Shown here: piece by piece, positions 1-8,632 of the stretch
Layout of the letters: each line of letters starts with the position of its first letter
How positions within the stretch are numbered: the stretch's first letter is position 1
Source of the DNA: an uncultured Croceitalea sp.
Lineage (GTDB): Bacteria > Bacteroidota > Bacteroidia > Flavobacteriales > Flavobacteriaceae
DNA length: 64,000 bases
NCBI GenBank assembly: GCA_947495075.1
Contig: CANLXH010000002.1
Location: forward strand, 1 to 64,000
Direction of reading: 5' to 3'
Position numbers and translations under genes: made by a program
The notes under the pieces: generated by a model
What the model saw: the letters and a program-made list of their open reading frames with translations, nothing else
Database searches by the model: none
Told to the model about the DNA's origin: nothing

Positions 1-479
1 GTCCCCGTAATAAAAAGTACTGGAAGGTTTCCTCCTACATTCTCCGCATCTGAACCCGTAGCCTGAGAAAACGCAACTTCACTATCATCATTAGTAAAAC
101 TACTTGTCCCTACATTATCTGACGCCAAAACTGCATTCGCGCTCGGATTGCTCAAAGTAACCGTAACCGGCTCATCTGCCTCTACAACAGTATCACCATT
201 GGTCGTCACGCTCACCGTTTGACTCAACGTTGCTGTTCCAGCTAAAAAGGTTAGTGTTGCCGTAGTACCATCCTCATTACCACCACTTATCACATAATCA
301 ACCGTAATATCGGCTCCAAGGTCGGAAGCATCTATGCTAACCGTAAAGTCTATTTGTGATGTAGTTACATCTCCTTCTGCGACGGATGTAGGGTCGTCAA
401 TAGTGATAACACTCTGCCCAAATCCACCAACAAAACAAAACATAAAAATCCCAAGAAACCAAATGAACCTGGTTTTCAT
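1..479 (-). CDS. Calx-beta repeat surface protein, N-terminal part (cut by window edge)
   Basis: The reading frame opens with ATG at 479-477 and stays open to the window edge, so about 159 residues are visible and the C-terminus is missing. Residues 1-22 form a signal peptide ending in a GFGQ-type site. The mature part begins with a Calx-beta-like unit: ITIDDPTSVAEGD, then VDYVISGG, then a second strand set ending in EPVTVTLSNPSANAVL. Such units build extended, often Ca2+-binding, stalks of secreted adhesins. In this phylum such proteins are commonly long and exported by the type IX system with a C-terminal sorting domain, which cannot be seen here. Upstream (480-1629) lies fabD on the same strand, separated by a terminator, so this gene probably has its own promoter. 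The start and signal peptide are clear; the final function is not. Confidence 0.75.
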   Translation of the reverse strand, partial: MKTRFIWFLGIFMFCFVGGFGQSVITIDDPTSVAEGDVTTSQIDFTVSIDASDLGADITVDYVISGGNEDGTTATLTFLAGTATLSQTVSVTTNGDTVVEADEPVTVTLSNPSANAVLASDNVGTSSFTNDDSEVAFSQATGSDAENVGGNLPVLFITG

Positions 480-587
480 ATTTGAGGTAAAAAAACTATT
501 GCTTTTTTTAGAGTAGGGCATTATTATTCTCTTGATTGTCAGAAAAATACTGTTATTTAAAATTTAGTCTTGGGGAAGTCAATATTA

Positions 588-634
588 CTAAAAAAACATG
601 GCTTTAATAAGCATTAAAGATTAAATCCATGTTT
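588..634 (-). terminator. Rho-independent terminator after fabD
   Basis: An outer arm pair (594-601 with 627-634, aaacatgg/ccatgttt) encloses a second perfect 7-bp arm pair (602-608 with 613-619) with a 4-base loop. On the minus strand the structure runs into a T tract at 590-596. It sits about 35 bases beyond the fabD stop and before the next minus-strand gene. Confidence 0.6.
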
Positions 635-669
635 GCTAGTTAAACTACCAAATTTAACAGAAAAGCAAC

Positions 670-1554
670 CTATTCTATTATTCCAGAGCTAGTTTCAACA
701 TCGTTAGCAATCTTTCTAACTAAGCCTTGCAGCACTTTTCCAGGACCGATTTCAACAAAGTTTTTTGCTCCGTCATTTACCATATTCTGAACGCTCTGTG
801 TCCACTTTACGGGTGCTGTTAACTGAGCAATTAAATTTCCTTTCACTTCATTAGACACAGTTACTGCAGTAGTAGTCACATTTTGATAAATAGGACAGGC
901 TGGCTCTCTAAAATTTGTACTTTCTATAGCTGCAGCTAATTCTTCTCTAGCAGGCTCCATTAAGGGTGAATGAAATGCCCCTCCAACAGGCAACAATAAG
1001 GCTCTTCTTGCTCCTGCTTCTTTTAACCTTTCACAGGCAATGTTTACTGCTTTAACTTCGCCTGAAATAACTAATTGCCCCGGACAATTATAATTTGCAG
1101 GTACCACAATACCTGGTACTTCTGCACATATTTTTTCTACTACCTCATCATCCAAACCTAAAACAGCCGCCATGGTACTCTCTTGAGATTCGCATGCCTT
1201 TTGCATCGCCATAGCTCTTTGAGAAACTAATTTCAATCCATCTTCAAAATTTAATGTGCCGTTTGCAACTAATGCAGAAAATTCACCCAAAGAATGTCCT
1301 GCAACCATATCTGGCCAAAAGTTTTCACCCATCACCTTACTCAATATAACAGAATGAAGAAAAATAGCGGGTTGCGTAACCTTTGTTTGTTTTAAATCTT
1401 CGGGAGTCCCTTCAAACATAATATCTGTAATGGAAAAATCTAAGATATCGTTTGCTTGCTCAAAAAGTTCTTGAGCAATTGCGTGATTCTCGTATAAGTC
1501 CAAACCCATTCCTACAAATTGAGCTCCTTGACCTGGAAAAATATATGCTTTCAT
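670..1554 (-). CDS. fabD: Malonyl-CoA:ACP transacylase FabD
   Basis: This 294-residue cytoplasmic enzyme moves the malonyl group from CoA to acyl carrier protein, supplying the extender unit for type II fatty acid synthesis. Family signatures are complete: the GQGAQ oxyanion-region motif at residues 8-12, the nucleophile elbow GHSLGE with Ser88, an Arg at 113 for binding the malonyl carboxylate, the NCPGQLVISG motif at 156-165, and GAFHSPLM with the catalytic His195. Length is normal for FabD. The ATG at 1554 gives the expected MKAYIFPGQG start. It does not sit in a fab cluster here; the neighbour upstream is a carbonic anhydrase-like gene about 75 bases away, and a terminator follows. Confidence 0.95.
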   Translation of the reverse strand: MKAYIFPGQGAQFVGMGLDLYENHAIAQELFEQANDILDFSITDIMFEGTPEDLKQTKVTQPAIFLHSVILSKVMGENFWPDMVAGHSLGEFSALVANGTLNFEDGLKLVSQRAMAMQKACESQESTMAAVLGLDDEVVEKICAEVPGIVVPANYNCPGQLVISGEVKAVNIACERLKEAGARRALLLPVGGAFHSPLMEPAREELAAAIESTNFREPACPIYQNVTTTAVTVSNEVKGNLIAQLTAPVKWTQSVQNMVNDGAKNFVEIGPGKVLQGLVRKIANDVETSSGIIE

Positions 1555-1629
1555 AGTGTTCTCTTAAGTTGCGCAAAAATAAGGATTTATCTTATTTTTA
1601 TTCAGTGAATATTCTTAGAGTTTTCACTT

Positions 1630-2148
1630 TCATTTGTCTTCTTTAAACCAACCAGAATACATTACATAAGCATTGGCTATACGGTCTATTTCACCAGTGC
1701 TTAATTCTGGACTTACATCTTTAATCTTTTTAGCAGGCATTCCCGCAAAAATAGTTCCAGACGGCACACAAGTGCCTTTTGTAACAACGGCACCAGCAGC
1801 AATTATAGCATTATTTTCTACGATACAATCGTCCATGATAATAGCTCCCATACCTATTAAAACATTATCCTTAACTGTACATCCGTGAACAATGGCATTG
1901 TGGCCTATAGAAACATTATTCCCAATTGTGGTAGCTGCTTTTTTATAGGTACAGTGGATTATTGCACCATCTTGAACATTAACCTTATTACCCATTTTTA
2001 TAAAATTCACATCGCCCCGAAGCACTGCATTAAACCAAATACTACATTGATTTCCCATGGTAACGTCACCAACTATAGTAGCATTTTCGGCGATATAGCA
2101 ATCTTCACCTATCTGTGGTGATTTTCCATTTACTGGCTTTAATAACAT
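1630..2148 (-). CDS. Gamma carbonic anhydrase-like hexapeptide-repeat protein
   Basis: This 172-residue protein is a left-handed beta-helix of the gamma carbonic anhydrase / YrdA-PaaY group. Hexapeptide repeats run from about residue 13 to 140. The three histidines that hold the metal in this family are in place: His65 in AIIHC, and His83 and His88 in GHNAIVHG. The conserved Arg44, Asp46, Gln59 and Asp60 are also present. The family forms trimers with the metal at subunit interfaces. Many members show little or no carbonic anhydrase activity, so the reaction is uncertain. It lies 11 bases before the response regulator gene in the direction of transcription, so it may be co-transcribed with the two-component pair. 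Confidence 0.85.
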   Translation of the reverse strand: MLLKPVNGKSPQIGEDCYIAENATIVGDVTMGNQCSIWFNAVLRGDVNFIKMGNKVNVQDGAIIHCTYKKAATTIGNNVSIGHNAIVHGCTVKDNVLIGMGAIIMDDCIVENNAIIAAGAVVTKGTCVPSGTIFAGMPAKKIKDVSPELSTGEIDRIANAYVMYSGWFKEDK

Positions 2149-2159
2149 CTTTTACTGTT

Positions 2160-2891
2160 TTATTTAAAATAGGATAACAAATCGGATTTTTTAGAAGCAG
2201 AAACTGAAAGCTCTTTTCCATTGGAAAGAATTACACTCCCACCTTTTCCTTTTTTATATTTCTGCACTTCGTTTACGTTAACTAAGAACGATTTATGAAT
2301 CCTCGCAAAAGAAAATTCTTTTAATGCATCCTCGAAATATTTTAATGTCTTACTTACTACAATCCTCTTCTCTTCCAAGTATATTTCTGTATAGTTATCA
2401 TCAGCTTTACAAAAGTAAATATCATTCACATCTAATACTTGGAACCCATCTTGTTGTGGAAGTGTAATTTTTCCTTCGGCCTTCTTTAATTTGGTTTGTA
2501 GCACTTTCCCTTCAAGAGCATTTTCCCTCTCTTTAATTTCGATAACATATTCCACTGCTTTAACCAGTTCATCTATATTAATCGGCTTCATTAAATAATA
2601 GGCAGCATGATTATTTAGTGCATCCATTGCATATTGGTTATATGCAGTTACAAAAACAGTTTCAAAAGTTCTTTCCAGAATTTGATCTAACAAATCGAAG
2701 GCATTGCCAAAAGGCATTTCTACATCTAAAAAAACCAAATCTGGGGTTTCATTTTTTATTAATTCTAGTCCTTCTTTTATAGTAGATGCTTCGCCTTTAA
2801 GCTCTACATTCTGACAATACTTACCCAGATAATTCCTAAGAATCTCTCGGCTATTAGCTTCGTCTTCTACAATAATTGCTTTTAGTTGCAT
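2160..2891 (-). CDS. LytTR-family response regulator
   Basis: A 243-residue DNA-binding response regulator. Residues 1-120 are a receiver domain with acidic residues E9-D10, the phospho-acceptor Asp56 in FLDVEMP, a conserved Thr in VTAYNQYAMDAL and the Lys of LMKPI. Residues of about 145-243 form a LytTR DNA-binding domain (ADDNYTEIYLEE, then FARIHKSFLVNVNEV and a K-rich beta hairpin). Its ATG shares one base with the TAA of the upstream kinase (TAATG), so the pair is translationally coupled and is presumably a cognate system. Target genes cannot be told from the sequence. Confidence 0.92.
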   Translation of the reverse strand: MQLKAIIVEDEANSREILRNYLGKYCQNVELKGEASTIKEGLELIKNETPDLVFLDVEMPFGNAFDLLDQILERTFETVFVTAYNQYAMDALNNHAAYYLMKPINIDELVKAVEYVIEIKERENALEGKVLQTKLKKAEGKITLPQQDGFQVLDVNDIYFCKADDNYTEIYLEEKRIVVSKTLKYFEDALKEFSFARIHKSFLVNVNEVQKYKKGKGGSVILSNGKELSVSASKKSDLLSYFK

Positions 2892-5083
2892 TAATCTTTT
2901 TTAAGCTTTAAAATTACTTTTGTACCTGTTTCATCCTCTTGTAAGTCCGAAATAGATACATCTACTTTATTTTTATACATATCATTAAGAATAGTAATTC
3001 GTTTTCGGATATTACCCATTCCTTTTGATTTTTGCTTCTTCTGATTTTCAGTCTTTAATGCTGCAGATTTTTTACGTCCAATACCATTATCCAAAATTTC
3101 AATTTGTATTAACTGATTAGTTAACTGCGATACATTAATCTGTAAGAAGCCTTTTTCTTCTTTATAACGTAAACCATGCCAAATAGCATTTTCGATATAA
3201 GGCTGCAATAACATAGGTGGAATCTCAAAAGAATTAATATCTATGGCTTCTTCAATATTAACCTGATAATCAAATTTATCAGGAAAACGAGAATGTTCTA
3301 ATTTTACGTACAGTTCTAAAAGCTCCAATTCTTTTGATAAGGGAATAAAATCTTCTTCAGAATTTTCCAAAACCGTTCGCATTAGTACTGAAAAGTCACT
3401 TAAAAAACGATTTGCATTTCGTTCATCACTTTTAGCAATATAGTTGTTTACAGAGTTAAGAGCATTGAATATAAAATGAGGGTTCATCTGGGACCTCAAA
3501 GATTTTAATGCCAGAAGATTATTTGCCAATTTTTGTTGTCGATTGCTTCTATAGTAAAAGAATGCAGCCAGTGCAAAAAGCAACATCCCTAATAATAAAG
3601 AATATATTACCCATTTTTGTCTTTTATTATTTTCTTCAAACAATTCTTGCTCAGTAAGCGCCAGGCTATACTTACTTTGTGATAGTTCGCGTTCCTGTTC
3701 CAGGCTAGAAATTCGGTTTTGCTTTGTAGCAATCTCTCGGTTCAAACGCGCCGCTCTAGATATTTCTTGCTCTTTTCTTATATACAAGGTATCCACTAGT
3801 GCAACATAATTTTGATATGTGTTATACGCTTTGACAAAATCACCTTTAAACTCAAAAACTTCAGATAACTTTCTAGTTGCATCCTTTTGAACCACTAAAT
3901 CGTCTTCACTATCCGCTTCTACAATACTTTTTTCCAAATAGGGTATTGCCTCATCTAATTTCTCTTGGGCTATATAGGCATTAGCTATTTTATAGTTTAT
4001 TCGCTGAGAAGTAATAGAATCTGCATCTACAATTCCTTTGTTCTCCGCAACAGCTTTTTTAGGAAGCTGATTTAGCTCGTTTAAACTCTTTTTACGCAAC
4101 TGAATTTCGTCTCCAAAGCGGTTAGATTTATTGTAAAAATCTGCTACTTTTTCGTTCTCTTGGATTGCACGTGTTGGCGTTTCCTTTCTAGAAAGTTTTA
4201 GTGAATTATTAAAATATCCCTCCGCTTCTATTTCTCTGTTCGCTTGAGCGTAGGTGTCTGCAATTTTTGAATTTAAATCTGTAACCTTTGGTGAGACTTG
4301 ATTCTTTTGAGCAATTTTTAGTCCTTCTTGATAAAATTCCAAAGCTTTTCTGGTATCATTCATGCCCTTACTACTATCTCCAAGTAGTTCGTAGAGTTGA
4401 ATTCTTTGGTAAGGAACTATTTTACGCAACTTTAGTAAAGGCTGTAGTGTTTTGCCTGCCAACTCATAGGCTTCAGTTTTTATATATGCCTCTGCTAAAC
4501 TCAGAGAAGTTTTTGTGTTCTTCTGAGCTTTCTGAGCATCGTTAAAATTAGTTATCGCTAAATCATATTGTTTGTGGTACATGTAAATCTCACCTAGTAT
4601 TCTAAGCGATTTGGCCAAATCTGTTTTGTTGGGATTGCTCCCCAGCCCTGATATAGATTGAGTAACAAAATCGATGCTCTTTTCTATATCAATTTCTCTA
4701 TAATGTTCTGCAGAATCTAAATACGATATATAGTTAGAACTTGATTTTGAACCTCCCACCTTTCTTTTGGAGGAAGAATAATTTTTTACTTGAACCCCTA
4801 TATCTTCATTCGAAGTTATACGACGTCTTACTGTTTCAAATTCTGGGCTTTCAAAAATGATTATATCTCCAATGCTAGCTTTAATCTTGAACTCACCTAG
4901 TGCATTAGTTGTAGTATAACTTCCACTATCTGTTGTTACTTGTACTCCCGAAATGGGCTCATAAGTATCCTGTCCTCTAACATATCCTTTTAATTGAAAT
5001 GAAGCAGCTCTATTCTGCACTTGAGAAAATCCACTAAACGCAGTAAGCAAAAGAAAAAATATGATGTATGCTTTTTTAAACAT
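2891..5083 (-). CDS. TPR-containing membrane sensor histidine kinase (LytS/YehU type)
   Basis: A 730-residue kinase. Residues 1-20 are a signal peptide, followed by a carboxypeptidase-regulatory-like beta domain (about 30-105), a TPR array (about 110-430), a coiled coil (about 435-487) and one membrane helix (about 493-513). The cytoplasmic part has the His_kinase signature MNPHFIFNALN with His536, the N box YIENAIWHG (Asn632), the G box DNGIGRKK and GMGNIRKR. The sensory region therefore lies outside the cytoplasmic membrane and consists of TPRs rather than PAS or Cache domains, suggesting that it senses a protein or peptide. It is coupled to the LytTR regulator by a TAATG junction. The layout is known in Bacteroidetes; the signal here is unknown. 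Confidence 0.9.
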   Translation of the reverse strand: MFKKAYIIFFLLLTAFSGFSQVQNRAASFQLKGYVRGQDTYEPISGVQVTTDSGSYTTTNALGEFKIKASIGDIIIFESPEFETVRRRITSNEDIGVQVKNYSSSKRKVGGSKSSSNYISYLDSAEHYREIDIEKSIDFVTQSISGLGSNPNKTDLAKSLRILGEIYMYHKQYDLAITNFNDAQKAQKNTKTSLSLAEAYIKTEAYELAGKTLQPLLKLRKIVPYQRIQLYELLGDSSKGMNDTRKALEFYQEGLKIAQKNQVSPKVTDLNSKIADTYAQANREIEAEGYFNNSLKLSRKETPTRAIQENEKVADFYNKSNRFGDEIQLRKKSLNELNQLPKKAVAENKGIVDADSITSQRINYKIANAYIAQEKLDEAIPYLEKSIVEADSEDDLVVQKDATRKLSEVFEFKGDFVKAYNTYQNYVALVDTLYIRKEQEISRAARLNREIATKQNRISSLEQERELSQSKYSLALTEQELFEENNKRQKWVIYSLLLGMLLFALAAFFYYRSNRQQKLANNLLALKSLRSQMNPHFIFNALNSVNNYIAKSDERNANRFLSDFSVLMRTVLENSEEDFIPLSKELELLELYVKLEHSRFPDKFDYQVNIEEAIDINSFEIPPMLLQPYIENAIWHGLRYKEEKGFLQINVSQLTNQLIQIEILDNGIGRKKSAALKTENQKKQKSKGMGNIRKRITILNDMYKNKVDVSISDLQEDETGTKVILKLKKD

Positions 5084-5293
5084 TTCTTTTAATAATCCAA
5101 GTAAACTTAGTTGATTTCAACGGTATTAAAAAATGCTTATCTAGCGAAAACAGCTTTATTTATGGGTTAAAAAAGCACTTTACTAAATTGACCATGTAGC
5201 TTACTCACCCAAACGATAAGTTCGCTCATTCTAGGTTTTTATTCTCTTATGTTGATTCTAGTTTTATCTCACAGATATAAAAAGAAAATCACA

Positions 5294-6472
5294 ATGAAAA
5301 AACTAAATCACTTATTCGCAGTTGGATTCTTTACACTTACAGCAAGCAGCATATATGGTTGCAACTTAAAAATGAAAGAATTAAAAAATGAAACCTTAGT
5401 AGCGCAGGCAATATTGCCAGAAAAAGAAAAGCCGGCAAAACAATATGTAAAAATAGCTTTACTTCTAGATACTAGTAACAGCATGGATGGTCTCATTAAT
5501 CAAGCAAAAGCACAGCTTTGGGATATTGTAAACGAATTCACTTATGCTAAATGTGGCAACGAGGCTAGACCTAGCTTACAAATAGCTTTATATGAGTATG
5601 GTAATGATGATATTTCTTCTAGAGAAGGTCATATTAGACAAGTTATAGGTTTTAGTAGTGATTTAGATGAGATATCGGAAAAATTATTTTCCTTAACCAC
5701 AAATGGTGGAGAAGAATTTTGCGGTCAAGTAATTAATAGTTCACTAAAGCAATTGGATTGGGGGAAAAATGCCGATGACCTTAAAATGATTTTTATTGCA
5801 GGTAATGAACCTTTCACTCAAGGTAAATTAAATTACAAAGACGCAACTTCACAAGCCAAGGAGAAAGATGTAATTGTTAATACTATTTTTTGTGGCAACT
5901 ATGACCAAGGTGTTGGTAGCAAATGGAAAAATGGCGCAGAGTTAACCGGAGGAGAATATATGGCTATTGACCACAATCGCCAAGTAGTTCACGTAGCAAC
6001 ACCGTATGACGATGTAATTATTAAGCTAAATTCTAAATTGAATAAAACCTACATTAGTTATGGATATTCGGGAGCTAGAAAAATAGCAGCCCAAGCAAAA
6101 CAAGATGCAAATGCTTACGAGCTTAATGAAAGTGTGGCATTAAAAAGAGCAGTTAGTAAAAGTTCTAGACTCTATAAAAATTCCAGTTGGGATTTGGTTG
6201 ATGCAGCTGACGATAAGGAATTTGAGGTATCTGAGTTAAAAAAAGAGAATTTACCGTCTGAGTTAAAAGGAAAAACAGATAAAGAAATTGAAAAGTATAT
6301 TGCTAGTAAAAAAACCGAACGTGCTAAAATTCAAGAAGAGATTCAGGAATTAAACAAGAAAAGAGAAGCATACATCACAAAAAACCAAAAAGAAGAAAAG
6401 GGTGAACTTGAAAGTGCACTATTACGAGCTATTAAAAATCAAGCAGCTAAGAAAAATTATAAGTGGGATTAA
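5294..6472 (+). CDS. VWA-domain lipoprotein
   Basis: I place the start at the ATG at 5294, where MKKLNHLFAVGFFTLTASS begins a lipoprotein signal peptide with a lipobox-like SIYGC. An in-frame ATG 45 bases upstream would put charged residues before the signal. The 392-residue product carries a von Willebrand factor A domain from about residue 45 to 240, with the MIDAS motif DTSNSMDG for divalent metal. A Lys/Glu-rich, probably helical and coiled-coil segment (about residues 295-390) forms the C-terminus. VWA domains bind metal-dependent protein partners; the partner here is unknown. It stands alone between the kinase gene (divergent) and a convergent porP-like gene, and it has its own terminator. 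Confidence 0.8.
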   Translation: MKKLNHLFAVGFFTLTASSIYGCNLKMKELKNETLVAQAILPEKEKPAKQYVKIALLLDTSNSMDGLINQAKAQLWDIVNEFTYAKCGNEARPSLQIALYEYGNDDISSREGHIRQVIGFSSDLDEISEKLFSLTTNGGEEFCGQVINSSLKQLDWGKNADDLKMIFIAGNEPFTQGKLNYKDATSQAKEKDVIVNTIFCGNYDQGVGSKWKNGAELTGGEYMAIDHNRQVVHVATPYDDVIIKLNSKLNKTYISYGYSGARKIAAQAKQDANAYELNESVALKRAVSKSSRLYKNSSWDLVDAADDKEFEVSELKKENLPSELKGKTDKEIEKYIASKKTERAKIQEEIQELNKKREAYITKNQKEEKGELESALLRAIKNQAAKKNYKWD

Positions 6473-6495
6473 TAATAGTTGAAACAAATACTAAG

Positions 6496-6521
6496 CCTAT
6501 CAGTAATGATGGGTTTTTTTT
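6496..6521 (+). terminator. Rho-independent terminator after the VWA gene
   Basis: A 7-bp stem (6496-6502 with 6507-6513, cctatca/tgatggg with one wobble pair) and a GTAA loop are followed by eight T residues at 6514-6521. The T tract touches the stop codon of the convergent porP-like gene. Confidence 0.7.
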
Positions 6522-7542
6522 AGTTATTCGCTGCTGGACAGTAACAATCATAACGTTTCTCATTACTCTGCCCTATATCATAACCTAAAGTAATTTGATG
6601 AAACCCACCACTATCAAAACGGATATCACCAGATTGGTATGAGTAATTATATGAAAATAAAAAGTTTTTATAGTTTACCCCAATTATAGGTGTGAAAAGC
6701 TGCAAACGTTGTTCTCCAAAAGTACCGTTCTGAACAAACTGCGCCCCATCAAAACTTCTTCTGTAGGAAAGTCCTCCCCAAATAGTGGTATCGTCACCTA
6801 AATCCCTATATGCTTTAGCATTTATATCAACAGATTTTTCCTCAGTAAATTCTGTTAATTGAAATAACACAGAAGGCTCAATTCTAGTTCTACCTTTTCC
6901 AAAAACATAACCGGTTGAAATTAAGAATCTACGTAGATTATCTATTACGGGCACATTATCCGGGTCTAATCTTCCAATCCTGTATAAGTTTCGTTGAGTA
7001 GCTAGAACATTTTGTACTGTAAAATGCGCATAAAACTCAAAGTAGTTATATGACATTCCCAAATCAATATTAAAATAACTAGCTGTATTCTTTACTCCGC
7101 TTACCGCTGGATCAGGATTAACAGACCTAAATTCCGTTTCATCCAAGCTACTAAGTAAGATTGTACCACTTAAACCAAATGATAATTGGTTTAAAGTTCT
7201 AAAGTCGCCTCCTAACTGTAGATGATGTGCATAAGTAGCTTTAAAACCGCTTTGTGAATGGAATCCATTAGCATCATTAAAAAGAATGCCACCAATTCCA
7301 CTATTTTGTCCTACTCTGAAATTCGCATTAAAAGTCTGTAAGCTAGGCGCATTATCCACATCAAACCATTGCTTACGAGCTGTAAGTCTTAGTTTACCCC
7401 CTTCACCAATACCAGCCATTGAGGGATACACTAAATAATAGTTATCTGCCAAATAATCAAAATAAACTGGAATACCTTCTTGTGCTTTAGATTCAGCACA
7501 AAAAAACAAGGTTAGTAGTGTGAGTAATAACAGACGTTTCAT
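6520..7542 (-). CDS. PorP/SprF family type IX secretion membrane protein
   Basis: A 340-residue outer membrane protein of the PorP/SprF family. It has a signal peptide (residues 1-20, ending in SKAQ), the typical start of the mature protein (PVYFDYLADNYYLVYPSMAG), and alternating beta strands throughout, ending in HQITLGYDIG before a short Cys-containing tail (YDCYCPAANN). PorP/SprF proteins work with the type IX secretion system, and SprF is needed to deliver the adhesin SprB to the cell surface. Usually such a gene lies directly beside a large adhesin gene. Here it is monocistronic, between a VWA lipoprotein and nfu. The family is clear; the cargo is unknown. Confidence 0.85.
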   Translation of the reverse strand: MKRLLLLTLLTLFFCAESKAQEGIPVYFDYLADNYYLVYPSMAGIGEGGKLRLTARKQWFDVDNAPSLQTFNANFRVGQNSGIGGILFNDANGFHSQSGFKATYAHHLQLGGDFRTLNQLSFGLSGTILLSSLDETEFRSVNPDPAVSGVKNTASYFNIDLGMSYNYFEFYAHFTVQNVLATQRNLYRIGRLDPDNVPVIDNLRRFLISTGYVFGKGRTRIEPSVLFQLTEFTEEKSVDINAKAYRDLGDDTTIWGGLSYRRSFDGAQFVQNGTFGEQRLQLFTPIIGVNYKNFLFSYNYSYQSGDIRFDSGGFHQITLGYDIGQSNEKRYDCYCPAANN

Positions 7543-7620
7543 AAAGTGTTTGGGGATAAGTGTTCTGTTGCTAGTTGATTAATCATATAAATAACGCTTT
7601 AAATTCAACATTATTATATA

Positions 7621-7651
7621 TTTAATGAGTGGCTTTTACTTTGTATTTTTG
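7621..7651 (+). promoter_or_regulatory. Bacteroidetes-type promoter for the nfu-like gene
   Basis: The -7 element TATTTTTG at 7644-7651 matches TAnnTTTG fully. The -33 position holds TTTA (7621-7624) with a 19-base spacer, a 3/4 match to TTTG. The predicted start site is only about ten bases before the ATG at 7666, so the mRNA would have a very short leader. Confidence 0.45.
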
Positions 7652-7665
7652 TCTAAATTTTTGCT

Positions 7666-8562
7666 ATGAAAGAATATAATATTACAGTAATTGAAACAAA
7701 TAATCCTGCCATTTTAAAGTTTGAAGCCAATCATTTTTTGGTAAAACAGAATTATGAGTTCAAAAATATTGATGAGGCTAAAAATTCTCCTTTGGCCCAA
7801 CAACTATTTTATCTTCCTTTTATTAAAACAGTTTATATCTCTGGAAATTTCATAGCAATGGAACGTTTTGATATTGTTGAATGGGCAGCTGTAAAAGATG
7901 ATGTAGCGCAACAACTGGTAGAATATCTAAATGCAAACGAACCGGTAGTGCTAGAAGAAGAAGTCTCAAAAAAAGCGGCAATTACAATTTATGCAGAAGT
8001 TACTCCAAACCCTTCGGTTATGAAGTACGTTGCTAATAAAGCTATTGTCCCCGCAGTATTTGAATTCAAAAATATTGATGAGGCAAAAGATTCGGAACTA
8101 GCAAAGCAACTTTTTCATTTCCCTTATGTGAAAGAAGTCTTTTTTGATAAAAATTATGTGTCTATCACCAAATACGATTCTAAAGAATGGTCAGACATTT
8201 CTATGGAAATCCGCAAGTTTATCCGCGAATATTTAGCTGATAATAAAGAGGTAGTCTCAGAAGATGCTTTAGCGAAAGAGGCAGAAAAAACATCAGAAAC
8301 TACGTCCAAAACAACTTATGACGACACCTCACAACAAATAATTGATATTTTGGAAGAATATGTAAAACCAGCTGTAGCGAGTGATGGTGGAAATATTCTT
8401 TTTAAATCATATGAAGAACAAAGCAAAACTGTAAATGTTATTCTGCAAGGAGCCTGTAGTGGATGCCCTTCTTCAACATTTACACTAAAAAATGGTATCG
8501 AAACCATGTTAAAAAATATGATGGGAGATAAGGTAAATGAGGTTGTTGCTCTAAACGGGTGA
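7666..8562 (+). CDS. Nfu-type Fe-S cluster carrier with two N-domains
   Basis: This 298-residue protein has two tandem copies of the Nfu N-terminal domain (about residues 3-90 and 105-195). Both contain the string EFKNIDEAK and an LxxLPFIK/LFHFPYVK segment. After an acidic/Thr-rich linker comes the NifU-like C-terminal domain (about 222-298) with the cluster-binding CSGC motif, Cys264 and Cys267, in GACSGCPSS. The family carries [4Fe-4S] clusters to target enzymes, usually as a dimer bridged by the CxxC pairs. No isc or suf gene lies nearby. The ATG at 7666 is preceded by a good promoter. Confidence 0.9.
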   Translation: MKEYNITVIETNNPAILKFEANHFLVKQNYEFKNIDEAKNSPLAQQLFYLPFIKTVYISGNFIAMERFDIVEWAAVKDDVAQQLVEYLNANEPVVLEEEVSKKAAITIYAEVTPNPSVMKYVANKAIVPAVFEFKNIDEAKDSELAKQLFHFPYVKEVFFDKNYVSITKYDSKEWSDISMEIRKFIREYLADNKEVVSEDALAKEAEKTSETTSKTTYDDTSQQIIDILEEYVKPAVASDGGNILFKSYEEQSKTVNVILQGACSGCPSSTFTLKNGIETMLKNMMGDKVNEVVALNG

Positions 8563-8574
8563 TTTTTACTTTTC
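8546..8574 (+). promoter_or_regulatory. Possible promoter for dodecin
   Basis: TTG at 8546-8548, an 18-base spacer and TACTTTTC at 8567-8574 (one mismatch to TAnnTTTG) lie about 60 bases before the dodecin ATG. The upstream element falls inside the end of the nfu-like gene. The match is imperfect. Confidence 0.3.
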
Positions 8575-8632
8575 TTTAAGCTAGTTCTTCTCTTTTATTT
8601 ATTAAATTGAAGAAAATTAAAAATCATTAACT

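Noticed and set aside
1574..1581. TATTTTTG (minus strand) before fabD as a promoter
   Set aside because: The -7 box is a full match, but no TTG or TTTG lies 17-23 bases upstream, and AT-rich DNA gives such octamers by chance.
6473..6495. Possible second hairpin just before the VWA terminator
   Set aside because: No arms longer than four bases pair here; the 6496-6521 hairpin explains the region.
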